DNA from: Lineus longissimus
Taxonomy: Eukaryota; Nemertea; Pilidiophora; Heteronemertea; Lineidae
Reading direction: 5' to 3'
NCBI RefSeq assembly: GCF_910592395.1
Contig: NC_088311.1
Coordinates: 4,902,501 to 4,962,500, forward strand
DNA: 60,000 bases
The position numbers and the translations under genes are program-made. How positions within the stretch are numbered: position 1 is the first letter of the stretch; each line of letters opens with the position of its first letter. Shown here in pieces: positions 12,901 to 27,900 of this stretch. The notes under the pieces are model-generated. The model was given only the letters and a program-made list of their open reading frames with translations, did not search any database and had not been told where the DNA came from.

Positions 12901-15900
12901 CCTTATAACTAACAGGATTTATCTTTGGATCACAATATGGCATATGATGGGTTTTTGATTAATTTTGCGGAAGTATAATTTGCTCTGGATTAGTAGGCTC
13001 CTGTTGCAGCCCGGATTATAATCTTAATAGGATAAATAATGAAGGATTAGGTTCTAAATCATTGGATGCTGGTGAGTACTGTCGGATTTACAATGACCCG
13101 TCTTCAACTTGTAGTATATGAGAGAAACACTACAGCAATCAGGTACATTTATAAAGTTGTATTTTAAATGTCAATCTTTTAATGCTAGAGTGAGGAGATA
13201 CCTACCAGAGAGATATCGTGGGGAGACAGTACTATAGCAAAGGGGAAGGGCCTTAGCACTACAGAAAAGGTAAGACTTAAAATTCTTAGAGCCTAGAATC
13301 ATTTTAGATTATCTTTATTGCTGATTGGGTCCCCATGGCATTTCATGATCTGGTCAGGTCAGTGGAGTTGGTGTAGGCGAAGTTCAGATCTGATGATAAT
13401 CAGAAATGAAGATTATCTAAAATGGATTTAGACTAGGTCCCTATAATCAGATCTGAACTCAACTCATCTGACCTGACCAACATGATCATGAAATGCCATG
13501 GGGAGGCAATCAACAGTGAAGATAAGCCAGCTGGCATCACCCCCTAACCAAGATAAACAAAGGAGGACAGAGATTGATTGGCTAAGACGATGGAGATAGT
13601 AACATGTTTTAATCAGTTTCTGCAGCCTACCAGAAGGACACAGACCTCTCAAACTTGAAAGTGGCAAGCAAGCAGTATCACAGACCCTGAAGGATATACA
13701 CTTCTTGAAGAAGAAGCAAGCAGGTATCAGTCACTGAAGGGAACTGACCTCTAAAACTTGAAGAAGCAGGTACCACCACCCATTACACAACATTAACCGT
13801 AGCGTGTTGATTTTTATCAAGTACACATCTCTGACACCAGAGAGTATGGTTTCATCTTCCAGAAGCCAAACAAACAACGATGAAGAGAAGCATCTCTCAG
13901 CCACTTTCTTGCATTCTGTGAATCTCCAGCCTGTCAGTTTGACAGTGGGCATAACTTTCCACTCATGTGCTTGAGAACAAGTCAAGAACATAGAGAGCTC
14001 ATTTCAGCAGATAGACATACAACAATAACCTCTTAACAACAACTTCTCAAACTAAAGAAGCATGTTCCTAGTGATGAGCCAACATTTACAGGACGTATTG
14101 CATGCTAACCACAGTAGTTTAAAAGCACATCTCCATGATTATAAAAGAGTTATGCAAAGGCAAGTCATTTCTGAGTGTAAGACAGCTAGAGAATGTCTGA
14201 CCTAAAACATGACAGAAGTAAAAGTCCGAAGCTTCATCAAAGTTCAAGAGGGAAACTGATGTTAACAAAACCCCAGTCAAGTGTTGCCGTGAGCTACATA
14301 ACCAACACAGCATTTCCATCAGCTTTTTAAAGTTTTGCTGAAAACTCACCATTGGCAACTTAGCCAATGTTTGCTGGAAAAACAAATAGTTGTTGTTTGC
14401 CACTTTCATCCGAAAAGGATAAGATGACATGGCATGACACGCCGCGTTGTGATGGGATGGGCATGTCTTGCTGACGGTATGTTCTATAAACCTCATGGTA
14501 CTTGCTCCTCGAGAAAATAAGTACATGACAATGTTTATCCCTTGAAGACAGGCTTTACCTATCTTGAGCAATGAAAGTGAAAGTTCCACTGTTGCTTCAC
14601 CCAGAGTAAAGCATAATTAGGATACCTTTGATTTAATTCTGATGATCATATCCAAGATGCAGGTGTAATCCATCATCTCATAAAATTTTCACCTTGAGTA
14701 GAATTAAAGCAGGTGTTCAATTCTCGAAAGCATTTTTTATTACGAATAGATTTAAAATGCTTTATCATCTACATTAATAAAGCATTTTTTCATACGTGTG
14801 TTACATGTACCAATCAGTCAAACATAGGATTCAGCTCCATCAATATTAGGGAAACTTTGCGTTAATAGACTAGAGTGATCACAGCAAACCATCAGTTTTA
14901 CCTCGGTGATTGAACTCTCAGTTTCAGCAGCAGCCCACAGATGAAAGAGGACTTAGTGTTTCCAATTACCAAAGGCATGCAAGTGGGCTTCATCAATCTA
15001 GAACTCCAAAGGAAAAACGATCTCCAATGCTGGAGGCTGGTGATACCACTGTTGTAGGCATGCACTCTCAAAGGTGATCACAAGAGCAGTATTACATACA
15101 CTGTGTTGGACTTGAAGGGATTCCCTGATTTGTGCCTTGTCTCTCATTTGTGTGGAGATAACTAACTGTGGTAGGCAAGCTTCATTTGAAGTGAAATCAC
15201 TCTGGTTACAAGGAGTAGCATTGATGTATGAAAGGCTTTAGGTAATGGATGGTGATTCATGTAAAGAACAACTTCACTGTGTATATGAAGGAGAAAACCC
15301 TATCATCTTTTAAAAATTTTGTGCACCTTATCTTCAATGAACTTGCTGAAAGTACGCCCAATTAAAGCTTAGCAGAAATGTTTGTGAATATGATATGAGA
15401 AAGCATGAGTTAACAACACAACCAATATGCCATCGCCAACAATTCAGAAATAACTCGAGTCAAAACAAGATCAGCTCATCATTACCACACAAATTGTTGT
15501 ATCTTTCTTGTGTCTACAGAAATAATGCTATAATAATGAACTATGCGTTCAATGGAAGTTTTCTCTCATTTTTGACAGCACAGCTAATAGGGATGTCCAC
15601 ACCAACTCAGTTGGCGATGCAATCCAGGATAATTCACTGTGACAGAGATATCACATTAGGACCTGAAGTGATAAAAAGCTGCAGCATCACTCAGATGGTT
15701 TACAGCACAGGCGAGGATTAGCAGCAATCAACCAGGTTTTCTGCCGGGAGCTTTCTGGGCACTCGATTGACAGCAGAATACCTCCTATGACAACCATGAT
15801 CCAGCGATAGAGCAGCCATTGGCGGAGAAGATCTCAAAGGCATTCAGCTACCACTTCTTGAGGTAGGCACATATTTATCTTCTTTTTTCTTTTTATCTTC

Positions 15901-18900
15901 TTCCCCAAGGGTGGAAAGCAATGCCAAGGTCAGGCAAAATGGTAATGGACATATGATATGCTTACAAGAGGCAAACTAATGATATATTCAATATGACACT
16001 AGGGGGCTGTTAACGCATTGAACATCATGCCTAACTTTAAGAAGCTCTTAAAGCTTAGCTTTCAAGAAGTATCAAAGCTGGATGCATATATCATCATTCA
16101 AACAGGCTTCGTGGTCACTTGTAAAGCTACTTGAATAAGGTGCAATGCTAGTGCTTCCTGTAATGGAGTAACAGCATTTAGAACTAAGTGATCCTGTCCA
16201 GACTGACTGCTTCTTATCACAAACATGCTCCCGTGATGTCCCATATGTGTTCATGCAAGCCGCATTAATGAGGCTTCTCATGATCTGATCAGTAAGGGCA
16301 TGAGTTGATGGATGGGATAGGCATGACTGCAGATCGAAAACAGACTTGATGGCATGATAATGTAAAACGTCATGCTCAGATTCACCTGGTATTGTCCACA
16401 AGATTCCCTTGAACTTTAATAACTTGGCCCTCTTAAAGACCACGACAGTCAAAATCCAGGTGGCAAAATACTCTAAGGCTATTTCATCTTCAAGATTGGG
16501 AATCTGCTGGGGAGTCTTGTCAGAATCCACTTAATTTCAAAATGCACCAACTGAGAGGCACAATTAATCAGTCGAGCCATTATAGTAGAATTAACTCCGC
16601 AAACCACAAAGACTGTGATCACGTGCATTCTCAGACCTCCCCTAATTGCTAAATAGTTTTAACAAGAGGATGTGCTGGCCAATAATTAGACATTCCTGTC
16701 AGCCAACACTTCAAGCCAGTCAAGTTTGGATCGCTGGAGGGGAAGGCAGGTCTGGTGTTTGTGCTATTGAACATGTGACACTGGGAATTACGATAAAAAA
16801 ACGAGGAATCATGTTCTAAACAGTCTTTTAAACATTGGATTTTTCAGCATAATTTCAAAACAACACATCACTATATAACGGGAGAAACGTTTTGAAACTA
16901 CCGGCATGCAATACTGCTTGGAGCTGTATACCACCAAATAAGCATCACACAAACCAAACAAATTTCTTGTATACTAGGAAGTCTGACTCCAATATGGACA
17001 TAATCGACCTCAATATGATATCCAAATCATCATTTATGATTAATTTACTAGACATTATAAACCAAGATTATTAACATCTGTAGTCCAAATTCAATAGTCA
17101 TGACATACAAAGGAACTGCTTTTAAAATATCACCCAACTTTCAATAACATGGTCTCCTCTTTCTTCTCAAGAAGACATGAAAATAAATTACTGTTACTCT
17201 GTCAGTAAGTCAACCCATCAATGTACATTAACTTGACATGACGCTTCTAAAGATATCCCTTAAAGTAATATTACCAAGTGAATAATTTATAGTTCGAGAA
17301 AGCTCGGTGTTGATTGTGTATTTATAACCAAACAGTAAATGCTTTCAAAGTGTCATTCAATGTTAGTGGCACTTCCTAAAGAATCTTAAAAGAAATACAC
17401 CGGGTATAGTCTCTGAGTCTCTGGTATATTTCACATGGTACCAGATATGTAGAGTCCTCAAGATATGTGGAGTCCTCCCAGGCAATCTAGCTTTGAAGAC
17501 ATTCTACCCTGAGTAGTTATTCAAGTATTGCATTCAGAATCGTTCAGTTGTGAGGATTTACCATGAAGCCCCACTCTGGGAGACTTCAGAGGCCGCTCAG
17601 ATAAACACAGAACGGGCAAAGTGTCTGACATGGCAAAGGAGATGAATTGCCCCAAGGAGTGGAGATAAGTAACTCAACATTGCCACATTCTTTGTGTTAG
17701 TTGTCTACACAACACTAAGAAGCATGCTTCCTGATGGTGTTGCGTTGATGGATATGTGATCATGGTAATCACTAAAGGTATGCTAATTAAATTTCCTTGC
17801 TTCAGTTACAGGTTACAGTTTATGACATCTCGACTGAATGTGGCTGATGACCAGCCACAGAACAGATGGTAAATATCAAGAGGAGATGCCAAAGATCTGC
17901 TGATACATGTAAGACAGAAGGCAAATCTGCTGAACCGTCCACAAAAGGCCCAAGGATCACATACAGGAACTTGCTGAGGAATGTAGAATTTAAAAGCCGG
18001 TGATGGGAAGCTGCTAGTTCTTGATATGCCTACACAAGTGACTGGTACTGTAAGGCTTTTGGTGATGGCAGCACAACTGGCATTTTGACAACTTTTGCCA
18101 CTCAATGACCAAAGGAAAATGACGAGTCCATGAAAGGGTCAAGGAGCGTTTGTTCAGGAATGTAAGAGCAGATGATCAAAAGTGATTAAGTTTGGCAGAT
18201 GTTCAGAGAATGTGGAGAGCACTATACTGAGTGACATGAACTTGTGATGCTAACAACAACAGAGTAAGGAAGTTCACAGTGCCATGATTCAGGGACAGTT
18301 TGGTTATCTCCAGCAGAATGTTCTTTTAACTATCAACACTGGATTGAAAGGATGAACAAGAGAAGATGGTAAGTACCATACTAATACTTGTGTTGCCCAG
18401 GAAAACATTTGTGGGCCCCAGCTAATGTTGTATGTAGGCTACTTCCCAGGCTTGCAAGTCTAATACTGGCTGCCTGGGGACGACTAAAGCATGGATCACA
18501 TTTGCTGCTATTCAGTCCACCAGCTAGCAGCACTGTTTCCAAGCTCAGCTAGGCAATACATGTATCACTCCGTTGCAAAGTTTGGTCCTAAGAAGGACAT
18601 CAAAGTATACATTAAACTGAGGTAATTTTGAAAGTCACAACCATCCAAGACGTCATCAGTATTCTGTTAGAAGCAGACCAATGATTCAAAGCACGTGGAC
18701 GTTTAAGACATTTCAAACGACTTCATTAAGAAAGGAAATTCGTTTGAGCACGCCTGATTACTGCTTCTCTGCGTATGCATATTTGATAGGCCACTTTATC
18801 ACAGTTTTGCTTTGAAGATATTAAGATATTAGTTTAGAATTCTCCTTGGCCAGAGCCGATGCATTTAGCTTGAGTATCAAGAGTCCTCAGGATTATGAGA

Positions 18901-21900
18901 ATTGAGAGCTTATTCTGTGTGCAATGGCTTGACAAGTATGCAGACCTATGCATAGCAGTTTCAGCTGGCAGATATTCATAACTTTTTCTGTGTAATGAGT
19001 GGTGCTTTGTGTTCAGATAACAGCATTGATTACCTTCCTGTGCATTCTAACTTGTCAAAATATCACTTTCACAGTTTGATGATTGATGTCATCATGCATG
19101 AAAGGAATCATAAAGCTCATGAAATTCCAAAACTCTATCACAACCTTCACTCATATGTAATTCAACCGAAACGAATAAAGAACTAACAGAATAAAGAATG
19201 TGAAAGTCTTTATATTTGATTTCTGCCATAGGTTCTGAGGTCCCAGTGGTCACAATATTATAGTCCCAGGCAAAACATGATAAAATATTGAATTCTGTTT
19301 TATACGGGTTTGCCATTCAATTCAACCTAAAGAATTGGCAAAAGCAAAACATGTCTCTGACAAAAAGATAAGTCCATTATGCACATTGTCAGTCTCTTCA
19401 ATTCACCCAGTGATAAATATCCCTTTCTCAACCATTTCACGACCAAACACAGTCTTTTCAGTTTTAGTTATTCATGCTCAGATTGGCCTGTACTATGTTC
19501 CCTTCGGACTAAGACTCGCTTAATTTTGTCAACAGGTAGCTGTGATAATGGACCCAAACATGAGGGTCTTGTTTTTCATTCAGCTGTCAGAGATTGAGGA
19601 AGATGTTGTCTAGTGATTCAGAAAACAGAGACCTGAGGTAAGAGGGCCCATTTAGGCCACAATTCCTTAGTATAGGAACTGCAGGGACTGCAGGTGCATA
19701 CCATTTCGACCACAATTCTACAGTATTAAAGAGGGGACTACTGTTGCACAAGTTGGTATACCGATTCAGCCACAACACCTGCCTATGCACAAGCTTAGGA
19801 AGAGTGAAATCAACAACATTTTTCCCAACATCAGATAGGGGTAAATATCAAAGAAACGTGCAGAGGATGCCATCTTCTATTTTATCTGAAGTCAGCTGCT
19901 TTTAACAAATTTTTCTTCTTTTTAAAGAAAAGCCATCAAGATAACGATAGCGAGGGAATCACAGGAAAGGAATATGAAGGTCTGCAAAAGGAATGGAGCC
20001 AAGATCATCATCAACATGTCCTTAGTGTGTTAATTTCAACTTAGGAATACTGAATCATTAGACCAATCATGGAATTACCACTACAGTCCAGCAGCAGAAA
20101 TATCAGAAAAAAACATTCAAAGTGTTTTGTTGTGTTTGAAATGCAAAATATGATGAATCTAATGAAGCACTGGGGTGAATACATTTGAAGATGTTGAAAA
20201 CACAATGCATCAGAAATATAAGTGAAACACTTCGGAATACAAAAGCCTACATCAATTGCTACTAAGAATATCAATGGGATATTTTTATTTGTGGATACAT
20301 AAAACCTGTTTGTAATATGTCAGTTGAGAAGGCAACTTCAATGGAATATCAGATATACCACAGAGTTTGGATTCATCCGATAATAACTACTTGGAAAGGT
20401 ATTTAATCTGCAACCTGGATATCTCTGGAATTTTTATGAATTTTTATGAACAATTGAGGAAGCCTGCAAAAAGTGGAGAAATAAACCTCATGGAATAGCA
20501 GACGCTAAAGAAGAAGTGCAACCACTGCACCTGGATGTTGATTCAAAACCAGTCAAAGAGATATAGCAGTAAGTTGTTTATTATACTCTCTTGCTTGCTA
20601 GAGACAATCTTCAACACTTGAACAAAATATCAAGGCAGACAGCTGATCTAGGTCATTTCAAGTACAAGAGAGATGTTGCTGGAGGGGGTAGAGGGTGCGT
20701 GAGTTAAGCCAACATAATGTATTTTATGGAATGAAAGAAATGAACTTACCCATCATACCATCAGCAAGCCCTGCAATGAGGACGAAAATACATGGTTAGT
20801 TTGGAAATAGGGCCAGTATTTCAAGGGTTTTCCGAACTTGTACAATTTACCCAATCATTATGGGTTTGTTAGTTAATTTTCACTATTCATAAATGATACA
20901 GCCTCTTTGTAGGTGACATAGGCAATTTCATGCAACCATTTTACCAGTGACCTAAAATAATCTTGACCAACAAGGTTTTTGTTTATGATAGCTATTTGGT
21001 ATTTGGGGCATGGCCATTGCACATGGGGTCCAATGATCCCTGAAACACACAGCTAGGTCTTTTAATTACAAGCATAAGTTGACAATTTAAAGATTTTGGT
21101 TGTTTTAGAACCAGGATCATGCAAAAGACAGACAAATACTCAATCGATCTGTCAGCAAGAAATTTACAACATCATAACACATGTTTCATGCAAATCACTC
21201 AAGAGACACACATAAGCACAACAATCACACGCAATACACTGGAATTTTTTCAGTGGAATATCTTGCAAAACATATTTTGAAGTTTGATGTCTAAAAATTC
21301 TAAAGCCTCAAATAAATTTTTAAAAAACATAAAAAGAAGACACATTCACCAAAATGGCGAAGAGAGATTTCTAACAACACCACAAGAACCTGTTTTTTCA
21401 GTACACAAGTCTCTCAAAACCCACTTTTACAAAATAATTCCATCAGCTAAGTCACACTTAGTGCAGCCCACCTGCAGGTTTTGATACTATTAAATAAAAA
21501 AATCCTAAATGAAATTGTGCTTTCCTTTTGAATCCAATGCATCTACCATACATGCAATATTCATTTAAAGTAGATACGTGAAGTAGATCTTTATATCTAC
21601 CAATTTACAGATCAAAGGCCCAGAATATCAAAGAAAGAAGCAACAAAAATTAAGTGTATGGGAGTTCTTCTTCCCGACTGAAATGTCATGAACTAAAGCA
21701 AAATGTTGCATATAGTGTGTCCCAAAGGCGCTTTGAAATCCAAGGTGCATCATTATTACCAAACTCCTACTGAATTCTCATACAAGATGTGGCCAGTACC
21801 CAACGAAATTGTTGGAAGGAATCAAGTTTCAAGTCTTTTGCCTGTTAACAAACTTATGATATTCACCTTAGCTTATAAGTTTTGTGATTTTTTTAAAGAA

Positions 21901-24900
21901 GAAATTGGAAGTTTCAAGCTGGATTTTTATTGGAGAGATCACTTTCATACAGATTTTCCCCATCAATATCAAAGGCTAGGTTTATATTACAACAGATATA
22001 CACATCCTCCGCCTTGTTTGCATACTGGTAGCCAGCTCTTTGATGCTAAAAATGAAGCTTATTATTAGCGATAGTAGTGACAAGATTTACATTACATGCT
22101 AATGCAACTCCTGTGTACTATATAAACTCAAGACACCCTGGCAGAGCTCGTATTAAGTGAGTGATGCGCTTTGGAATATAAACGTCTTACTTCTATGCTT
22201 AGGTGAGTTATACACATATCTCCTTTATATTCATCTTTGGGGTGTGCATCTATTCCGAGTTCCTTGATATCATTTTCAATATCACAACAGGAAGCCGACA
22301 TATACTTTAAGCCAAAATTTGTAAAACTAGGCCTACTTTAAGTGCCAGTGAGATGTCTTATTAGGTTTATTTAGATTGTTTATTTGTTTTAAATTCATAT
22401 ATACCTCATTTTATAACCTTCCTCTTCACTAAAACAATTGTCACAGAGGGTTTTGTTGTCACTGTTATGGATCTCAACACTCTGAGCTCATGTTAGTCGT
22501 CAAAGTTATAGGTCTCCGCACATTCTGGATGACACAGCCCTTACTTGAGCTTGAAATTGGAGGCAAACTATGATCGCATTAACTCGTACATCACAACTGA
22601 CTTGTACGTCCTTTATCAAGTCTGAACATGGGAGCAATACTCAGCATCTTTCCATTCTGAACAACTTTTCTAACAATGTTTTGTGAAATGAGGTGGATGA
22701 ATTTGGCTAATGGCACAGAGTTGTGTTGTGATGAATAACAAAGAAGAAACGTATGGTACAGCTTAGGTGGATTTGGAACTTCTTGGTCCAGAAATAAAGC
22801 CATTCCACTGCTTGATCAGGGCAATGACTTTGTTAATGTGTAGAGGACATGTGTTGATAACACAGTTGTAATAGAGCAGAAGCTAATATCTTGCTCATTT
22901 TCATTTTTCACAATGATGTTGTGTTTGGTAGACAAGCAAATGTTTAAAATGGGGCACTTTGAACCAAAATCAACATTGATTGAAAATGTTCTGAATTATT
23001 GTTAGTCATGTGCCATACATCATGTACAACGAAAAAGCAATTTTTTGGCGCATTGACATAACGAAGACACAGAGATGTATCGTACAGGTCTGGTACGTGT
23101 ATATCGGTTTTCCTGCCTTTGGCTTCTGTCTCAATTCCTTCGCTCACAGCCTTCCAATGACATGTTATCTCTTTGCCAGCTTTCATGTTTTTCTACTATC
23201 TGAATGAGCTACAAGAGATCCTTTATCCCTCCGTATCTCAAAAGCCAATTTCCGTAATTGCAGAAGATGTGTCATGTTCCAAGTCTTTGATTAAAGGGGC
23301 CCTACATGTATAATGGTAATGGGTTGAAAGGCATTCTTCCAATATGGTTAGGCCTGTTAGTGTTGTGACAGTACATTAGGATGGTTTATAAATGGACCAA
23401 AGGCAGACATTGGGTAAAAAACATACAATAGGCCACAAACCATGTTTTTTGTTGTTGATTATCAGGGTATGTATATTGCAATGACCTCCTTTATATATGG
23501 TACAATCCATTCTAAGACGTCATTGGTATCAAACTTTATCTTATGAGTAGTAGGTTTCAACTGACCCATTTTCATGAACGTCTGATCTCCTTGAGTACTA
23601 TTAGAGCTATGATAGGCTGAGATCATTTCTACGACCAACATGCATGTCAAAGGCCATGATTACTGATCTATAAGAGATTATTCCACAGTGCCTTTATGTA
23701 TAGGCCGACCCTTTGCCCCTTATAATCTTTAATATTGAATGATGTACCAACACCGGTCATAGACTCTTTGATATAACTAAAGGATATCTTTGCATCAGAG
23801 GTAAGATCAACATACATGCATCATGAGAATACAAAGTTTGCCCATACACATAAATGTCTGGCGAATACTACAAATAAGAAGAAACATAAACCTCCCTAAG
23901 AGCTGCTTAACCATATTGAATGCCTAACATATCAAAAATCACCAGTGTTTCAAATTCCACCACTTATGAAAACGTAATGAGACGGGATGGTTCCCAGATC
24001 AGTCTTGTTAAAGATTTATTAAACAGGCTACATTATCTATCAGCTGCATTACTGTTATTGAAAAGATAACACAGAATCTATTACAGTCAATTTATTTCCT
24101 GGGCAGTAAGATTCTGCATTATCGTAATCTTAGTTGCCACATTCCACGTTAGATTGATCTCATGCAGGCTCCATCAGAATACAGACCGATCAACATGATC
24201 AATCAACAGAAGGCATTATAATTGCTCTCAGCCTTCAAAATCTAACTCAATCAAGTTGGCAACTTAATTGAACCCAATTGTTTCCAGTTTAGATGATTAT
24301 TTTTTCATTAGAAAACTCATACCTCTCGGAGCTTGTCTCTGCCAGTTTGTGAAGTTCATTTTTCTTACCCAGCTATAGGCACCCACCTTATACCTCTCCA
24401 CACAAAATGGCCATTAATATAAAGTCAAGTTACTTGCCCAAGAGCAAGAGCAATACTACAAGTCCCAGAGTGTGGTGCTTAAACTGACTGCAATGACTGC
24501 TTTTTGCCTTTTAAAAGTTTCCCCCAAACTTTTCGAACATAGCTGCTGCGTGATAATGCCGATCCCCATCTTTGGTGTGGGAAGTCTCATGACAAACGAA
24601 ACATACCCAATGCATTACGAACACTTCAATTAGTCTTGTTCTCTCGTAAAATGCTCCGGGAAATTCAAATAGCCAGATGCTGTCATTAGAATGGCTTTTA
24701 CTGTCAACAATACAAGCCACCAATTAACGAAACATGGCAAATTAAACAAAATAAGCTCTAGGCAAAAATCGTTCCAAGAGCACTTAAAACCTGAGCAATT
24801 CAAGCAATCATCCAGAGAAAAAATTCATTTGGCCTTGGAGCAATTCCTATGGTAGCCATTTCACTGGCATGTTCTTTTTGTACTACCATTTTGAAGTTAT

Positions 24901-27900
24901 TTGAGTAATGCTCGAGTATCGTTCAGAAGACATGTTAGGTTGCTATGGTAAAGTAATCGTTATAGTAAAGAATCAAAACGCTATGGGATCGATGGAATAA
25001 AACTTCATGCATTCCAACTTGAGAATTGAGCACCAATTTTCTCAGCATAGCTTAATTGAATACAGTTACTTAGCAAAGCATAGTTCACCCGCAGTAATAA
25101 CTCTCCATTACCAATACAGCTCTTTTCTTTTTACTCAACACTGTTAAGTTACATAATATTATATTAAATGTCATCTTTTTACCCAACAATGTTAAATCAA
25201 ATAGCTCTTTTTTACTCAGCAATGTTAAGCCAAAGAGCTCTCTATTTTTTACAGAGGAAAGTCCAGTACATCGATGCACATCTCCAAGTCCTTGTATCAT
25301 ACTTCTTATATTACATCAGGTTGGAAGAAACAATCCCCAGGTGTTAGAAATCTGACCGGAGGCAATCAGTCCAGCCAATCAGTGCAACAACATGGCCATC
25401 TTAGGGTTCCCGGTCACACCCTTCATAGGGGAAATGATACTCGATTCAATTACAAACAATATGAAATAGAAACTGTTGGTAATACTTTTCATACCCCTGT
25501 ACTGACTCTTTCCTGTAAGCCTACTTTGCAGTAAGCTGCTGCAGAAAACCACTGTGATCTCTGATACAGTTACACTGCTGGTCATAACTATAGAAAACAT
25601 CAGAAGAAGAAGGTAATATTGCAAATGGGAACACACATGGGCAGATAGCAGAAGTAAATAGGCATTTCTCATGTCATATTTACAAATGATACATCTTCCA
25701 TTGGACAGGCAGGTTTTTACCATCATGGCATAAATCAATGGGAATATTACACAGCAGCATGAACGTGCTCTGTTGTCAATCTCTGCAAGATGAGCTCTCA
25801 AGTGGAACTCTCAAGCAAACAAGATCCATTATCCCCTAGCATCCATTTACAAATTGACTGCTTCAGGTAGCAAACCCATCCATGTTAAAGATATTGGTGC
25901 AATCATGCAATGCACAACTAGATACTCTTTTCAATATCAAATAAGTTTCTGGTGTCATAATTAGTTGCCCTCGAGCTCTAGACACTACTACATAAGGACG
26001 TTATATTCATGTCTCCAAGCCTTTGATGTGTCAAATGTTTGAGATTTCTGACATATCCTTCAACTCGTGTGCACTCATGTTCAATGCCAGCCGCATTACT
26101 GAGGCATAAAGTTATGTCATGAACTGGTTACACTTGGTGAACTCACATTTGCCATGACAATTAAATTGTACAATCATTATCCTCCCCTCACTCTATCACT
26201 TCAAATCTTCACCTTATCGGCCTACCACAACTTCATCAGCACATTTACTGTAGCATGATCATGTCGACTGCCCCAACTTCATGAGACCTTTTATACTCGG
26301 CTTATTCTCTTTGGGCCTACCACACAACTACAATGTGTGCGTGTGGCCTTAATAGGAAGCTGGTTCACTGTAGTGGTGAATATCATAACTTCATGGTGCG
26401 GTTCAATTTCTCGATTGGGGCCTACCAACTCAGGTGGCTCATTTACTCAAATGGGTCCCTACCAACTTCATGTGATTCTAATTAGCAGAGCAGATTTGGC
26501 AACTAACTGGGTCTAAATGTGACACCACATAAATCTACTGACTGCTCTCTCATTCCAGCACAGTACAGCATGCAGGGTCTTCCCATCATCGCTGTGGCCA
26601 ATTGAGATATATCAGACTCTATCCAGAGATCTTGAGTAGAAAGCCATTTGATGACAAAACATGACTAGGGGATAGAGTTAATCTGTTTCTTGTAGCAATG
26701 CTAATGGAACCTCTACTCGGCATCTTGTACAACATGACATTGTTCTTAGAATGCATCTTGGCCACAAACATGGTGTACATTAACTGGAAGATTCCTGCCC
26801 CATTATCTATTTTCATTCTAGCCTTTCATCCTCTTGGTTTACAACCCCGGTATCACCATCCATTAACATATTAACAGATGAAAGGGCCAGTATGACTAAG
26901 TGGGAAAGCCACACAGGAAGCACCTCAAAGGATAAAACAGCAAGAGAATGAATGAATGGGTGAATATACACACAGTGATATAGGTCCACCAACATGACTG
27001 ATGAAAGCCTAATGAAAAGAACCTAAGGAAGCAGAGGATGGCACTTCCATTACAAACGAAATCTCAAAGCTCTCCCCAAAGCTTGCTGGAGCTCTTTTCA
27101 AAATGCCCTAACAAACCATAGACTAAAGCCTTTTCAGATAACTCCCATAGGACTTGTAACTGTAGCCATCATTATCAGTATCTGCAGAACAAGTGTTTCT
27201 ATGAATGTGCCATGGGCCTTTGCAAGCTTGCCTGAAGCCAGGTCAATATGAAGACACCTACTGCTCAGAAAGGTTAATTCACTTGATGAACGGTGCCAAT
27301 TTACAATCATCTTGAATAAGAGTCTCATCTCTGTTCAGAATCAGTTGAAGCCATGAACACTTTTGTACGTACTGATAAAATCCCTCATCGTGTGATTGAC
27401 CGATGGGGGAAATATATGAATAGATCGTGCCTGCCCGTGTAAGACAGATCGACAGCAACTGACACTGGTCGTTCTGAGATCCGAGATCCTGAGGCGTTAC
27501 TTAATGAGGGTGAAACATAGCTGTATTAACTTATTTGAAAAGATAAGATGCATTCCTTGCTTTATACAGCATGATGTCTCTCGAACCTCTGTACCAGAGA
27601 AATTCTGAAAGCAAGTCAAGCCAATGAATCCACCCCATCTTAGAATAAGATGGTGAGGAATCATTCAGCTATCATCAAAAGGCCAGGCAAACTCAAGAAT
27701 GCTTCAAGTGGGATAATGGTAGTAGCTTTTAAAGCTAACATCTATCTGACTATCGATGGGCCATTAGGATGCAGTCGGCCTCAGTTGGATGAGTGTCAAG
27801 TGAGAGATCCTGCGTCAATTGTTTGCCATCACCAAATGTTTCCATCTCGCTACATCCTGAGCTTGAGAGCTGTCAACCGATAAAAGTCTTGCCCAGGCCA

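Larger units (their letters stand above)
11774..20749 (-). other. intron 10 of SSBP
   Basis: Phase 1 intron of 9.0 kb. It contains the two candidate microexons (13206-13231 and 12409-12436), an imperfect inverted repeat (13331-13503), and degenerate repeats at 13637-13765 and 19620-19795. The 14119-14589 open frame has no splice context or recognisable domain. Confidence 0.75.

Noticed and set aside
14119-14589. 156-codon minus-strand open frame in intron 10, the longest in the window
   Set aside because: It has no recognisable domain, no splice-site pattern, mixed composition and no link in phase to SSBP exons. Open frames of this length are expected in 60 kb of AT-rich DNA.
16072-16530. 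152-codon minus-strand open frame in intron 10
   Set aside because: No domain, no conserved motif and no splice context. It is best explained by chance.
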